A stretch of 26,138 nt of DNA from contig JAFAGA010000016.1 in NCBI GenBank assembly GCA_023423045.1, positions 1 through 26,138 of the forward strand. Reading direction: 5' to 3'. Both the position numbers and the translations under genes were made by a program. This DNA comes from Bacillota bacterium (GTDB lineage Bacteria; Bacillota; Clostridia; Lachnospirales; Lachnospiraceae). Of this stretch, positions 24,064 to 26,138 are shown one piece after another (the first letter of the stretch is position 1; the number at the start of each line of letters is the position of its first letter). The notes under the pieces were generated by a model. The model ran no database searches and was not told the DNA's origin. It worked only from the letters and a program-made list of their open reading frames with translations.

Positions 24064-24080
24064 GAGAAATTCTTTGTCAA
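24052..24080 (-). promoter_or_regulatory. Perfect consensus promoter of the TetR/flavodoxin operon
   Basis: On the minus strand TTGACA (24080-24075), a 17-nt spacer and TATAAT (24057-24052) match the vegetative consensus exactly. The -10 box lies inside the right arm of the inverted repeat, so an intrinsically strong promoter is likely held off by repression. Confidence 0.85.
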
Positions 24081-24090
24081 TACGGCTAAT

Positions 24091-24131
24091 AAAAACAAGG
24101 TACTGTTCTATCAAAACAATACCCTGTTTTT
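24091..24131 (-). terminator. Terminator of the metallophosphoesterase gene
   Basis: Arms AAAAACAAGGTA (24091-24102) and TACCCTGTTTTT (24120-24131) form a 12-bp stem. The one mismatch becomes a G-U pair in minus-strand RNA, and the 3' end is U-rich (UUGUUUUUAUU). It lies 70-110 bp after the metallophosphoesterase stop and before the TetR promoter. Confidence 0.7.
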
Positions 24132-24202
24132 AGACAATTTACTTGGTAATGCCCCATAACAATTTAAGTTTTTATACTGTCTTATGCAGGAATGCCTTTG
24201 GT

Positions 24203-24813
24203 TCATTTGTTTTTATTCCGTATAATTAAATGATTATTCTCCTTAGTCCTGTCTGATAACATACTGAGGACATAATCTTTTAAAAATACGGGATCTTTCC
24301 CATTGCTCCATAGCTCATATCCTTTGGAATTGACTATCTCTTCCTTGACAGAGTCTACCGTTCCGGCAAAGTAATTTACATTTAATATACTCACCGTTTC
24401 GGCCATGAATTGATTATCCTGCTCAGAATAACTGCCGGTTTCAGCAATCTTTTCATATGATTGCCGATAAGAAAATTCAAGGAAATTATCCTTTACATAT
24501 GCATTAAAGCTTTTTAAATCATCATTAGCAAGCTCATTTTTCCTGGCCCAATTTTCTACATCTACTTTTGATGTGTTATATTCAAAGCCCCTGGATGCTG
24601 AGTGTTTAAGAATACCATACTGAACCGGATAGACACTGAGAGCACTTGTCGCTATGTCATAGACCGGATCCTCTCCTTCGCTTGACTGAATGTTCTGGAT
24701 ATGAACGTGTCCGCTTAAGACAAGATTAAGTCTGTTCGATTTAAATACTTCCAGCACTTTTTCATTACTATCCAATGTAAAGCCAGTATTTACTGTGGTG
24801 ATAGAATATAAAT
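24203..24813 (-). pseudogene. 3' part of a metallophosphoesterase gene disrupted by an IS3 element
   Basis: About 200 codons of genuine coding sequence read SITTVNTGFTLDSNEKVLEV to the natural stop. The motif LVLSGHVHIQ is the GHxH metal-binding signature of calcineurin-like phosphoesterases, normally found near the end of the catalytic domain. The DxH, GDxxD and GNHE motifs that should lie upstream are missing because the frame runs into the insertion element at about 24814. The continuation of the frame to 24943 is antisense IS sequence. The 5' half should lie beyond the right end of the element, outside this window. The remnant cannot be catalytically active. Confidence 0.88.
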
Positions 24814-24883
24814 GGTACAAGTTGAAAGTGGAAAATTCCAAAATATAAGATATAATAAAATCAATAAGTGATGGAGGAATTTC

Positions 24884-25171
24884 ATGAGTAAACAGTTTGA
24901 TAAGAAGTTTAAAGAGAATGCAGCTAAGTATTACTTTGAACACAAGGACCTTGGTCTGAAAGGGTGTGCAGATAAATTAGGAGTGAGTAGAACTGCTTTG
25001 GGTAACTGGACGAAAGAAGCAAAAGAAAACAATGGAGAAGTACCGACAAGAGGATCCGGCAATTATGAAAGTGATGAAGCAAAGGAAAACGCAAGGTTGC
25101 GTAGGGAACTGAAAGATACAAAGGATGCGTTAGAAATATTAAAAAAAGCAATCGGCATCCTGGGAAATTAA
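24884..25171 (+). CDS. IS3-family transposase OrfA
   Basis: A 95-residue DNA-binding subunit. The helix-turn-helix is LKGCADKLGVSRTALGNWTK, which should recognise the terminal repeats. It is followed by a leucine-zipper-like segment, ENARLRRELKDTKDALEILK. GGAGG is 6 nt before the ATG. A run of seven A residues near the 3' end (25141-25147) is the likely site where some ribosomes slip into the orfB frame. Alone it usually acts as an inhibitor of transposition. Confidence 0.92.
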   Translation: MSKQFDKKFKENAAKYYFEHKDLGLKGCADKLGVSRTALGNWTKEAKENNGEVPTRGSGNYESDEAKENARLRRELKDTKDALEILKKAIGILGN

Positions 25172-26085
25172 CAGAAGCTCTCTTCATAGAAACTTCCGAG
25201 CTGGAAGATGAACTTAAAGATGAAGGCAAACGCCGGCTTAATGTTAATGGGGTGCTTAGGATTTTAGGCGTTTCAAGAAATGGCTATTATTCATTTAAAA
25301 AAAGACTTCCTTCTGATAGACAGCAACGGAAGGACGCAATTATGAACAAAATCATTACTATATATAATGAATCATATCAGAATTATGGTGCTCCCAAAAT
25401 AACCAAGGCATTACAGGAAGAGGGAGAGAAGATAAGTGAAAAAACAGTTGGAAATTATATGCGGGAAATGGGGATAAAAGCTCAATATGTAAAACCATAT
25501 ACCGTAACAACGATAGACTCAGATTTTAGTACAGAGCTTAAGAATATATTGGATGAAGAGTTCAATCCAGCCGAGCCAAATGCAGTATGGTGTTCAGATA
25601 TAACCTACATTTGGACCTACGAAGGATTTGTATATTTAACAAGCATAATGGACCTATATTCACGTAAAATCATAGCATGGGTACTTAGTGACACGCTTGA
25701 AGCTAAATGGGTTGTAGAGGCCATAAATCAAGCTAAGAAGGCTAGACGAATTGATAGACCATTAGTTATGCATAGTGACAGAGGTGTGCAGTACACCTGT
25801 AGTGCTTATAAAGAAGCTACTGAAGGATTTATTAACAGCTATTCAAAGAAAGCATATCCTTGGGATAATGCATGTATAGAATCGTTTCATGCATTAATTA
25901 AAAGAGAATGGATTAATAGATTCAAGATTTTAGACTATAATCATGCGTATCGCCTGATATTTGAATATATTGAAGCATTTTATAATACAGTAAGAATACA
26001 TAGCCATTGTGGATATTTATCTCCAAGTAAATACGAGGAAAAGTTCGAAATAGAACTGGAAAAGTTATACAATAAGGCATGTTGA
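25147..26085 (+). CDS. IS3-family transposase OrfB (rve integrase domain), expressed by -1 frameshift
   Basis: The catalytic part of the OrfAB transposase. The frame is open from before the slippery A7 run at 25141-25147 (0-frame codons TTA AAA AAA GCA). Its first start-like codon, GTG at 25252, has no good ribosome-binding site, so frameshifting is the expected route. The DDE triad is present: Asp in WCSDITYIW, Asp in VMHSDRGVQYT and Glu in NACIESFHALIKRE. The D-to-E gap is two residues shorter than the commonest IS3 spacing. The HTH_21-like NYGAPKITKAL segment precedes the core. The frame is intact to its stop, so the protein should be functional even if the left end is not. Confidence 0.92.
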   Translation, partial: SNRHPGKLTEALFIETSELEDELKDEGKRRLNVNGVLRILGVSRNGYYSFKKRLPSDRQQRKDAIMNKIITIYNESYQNYGAPKITKALQEEGEKISEKTVGNYMREMGIKAQYVKPYTVTTIDSDFSTELKNILDEEFNPAEPNAVWCSDITYIWTYEGFVYLTSIMDLYSRKIIAWVLSDTLEAKWVVEAINQAKKARRIDRPLVMHSDRGVQYTCSAYKEATEGFINSYSKKAYPWDNACIESFHALIKREWINRFKILDYNHAYRLIFEYIEAFYNTVRIHSHCGYLSPSKYEEKFEIELEKLYNKAC

Positions 26086-26138
26086 AAAAGAATGAAATTT
26101 TCCCGATTTAACTTGTACTTTTTCTTGACATAGTACCA

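Larger units (their letters stand above)
24814..26138 (+). mobile_element. IS3-family insertion sequence (right end at or just beyond the window edge)
   Basis: The element carries orfA and orfB with a -1 frameshift and imperfect terminal inverted repeats. GTACAAGTTGAAAGTGGAAA at the left (24816 on) matches GTACAAGTTAAATCGGGAAA read inward from the right (26118 back), about 21 of 26 positions including the following bases. Both outermost ends begin TGGTAC. The right end has 18 extra bases between TGGTAC and AAGTT that the left end lacks. A target duplication cannot be checked because the sequence stops at the element edge. Confidence 0.85.

Noticed and set aside
24814..24943. Metallophosphoesterase frame extending to an ATG at 24943
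   Set aside because: This part is antisense to the IS left end and orfA; phosphoesterase-like sequence stops at the element boundary.

Overview
The window comes from a low-GC Gram-positive anaerobe of the clostridial type, most likely a Lachnospiraceae relative. The evidence is AT-rich intergenic DNA, strong GGAGG ribosome-binding sites, YesM/YesN-type sugar regulation, a lipoprotein-type binding protein and an IS3 element of clostridial type. The genus cannot be fixed from sequence reading alone.

Region 1 (about 1-16,800, all genes on the minus strand) is a long co-directional block. In transcription order it has a lipoprotein solute-binding protein, its ABC ATPase and a double-domain permease (FbpABC/AfuABC superfamily). 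Next come a methyl-accepting chemotaxis protein, a YesM-type histidine kinase with its YesN/AraC-type response regulator, and a GH38-like glycosidase. An alpha/beta esterase, the 3' stump of an MFS transporter and a strong terminator follow, then a 1001-residue FAD-dependent oxidoreductase and a nicotinamidase-like hydrolase. The block looks like a sense, swim-to, import and degrade unit for an unidentified, probably glycosylated or phosphorylated, solute. The kinase/regulator pair appears to have its own internal promoter, and a hairpin separates the binding-protein gene from the ATPase gene.

Region 2 (about 16,880-20,900) holds an orphan gene 3' end with its terminator and a divergent D-2-hydroxyacid dehydrogenase. 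It also has an Rrf2 regulator, NAD(P)-binding protein and FMN reductase operon (ywnA/ywnB-like) under a consensus promoter covered by an inverted repeat, and an HDOD-domain protein with a possibly structured leader.

Region 3 (about 20,900-22,620) is a secreted GH16 beta-glucanase with a C-terminal ricin-type beta-trefoil and a clear terminator.

Region 4 (about 22,640-26,138) has a TetR regulator and flavodoxin operon behind a consensus promoter embedded in a 52-bp perfect inverted repeat, followed by a truncated DUF1801-like reading frame. A metallophosphoesterase gene is cut by an IS3-family insertion that runs to the end of the window. Several gene stumps (MFS, DUF1801-like, metallophosphoesterase, orphan 3' end) show repeated local rearrangement.
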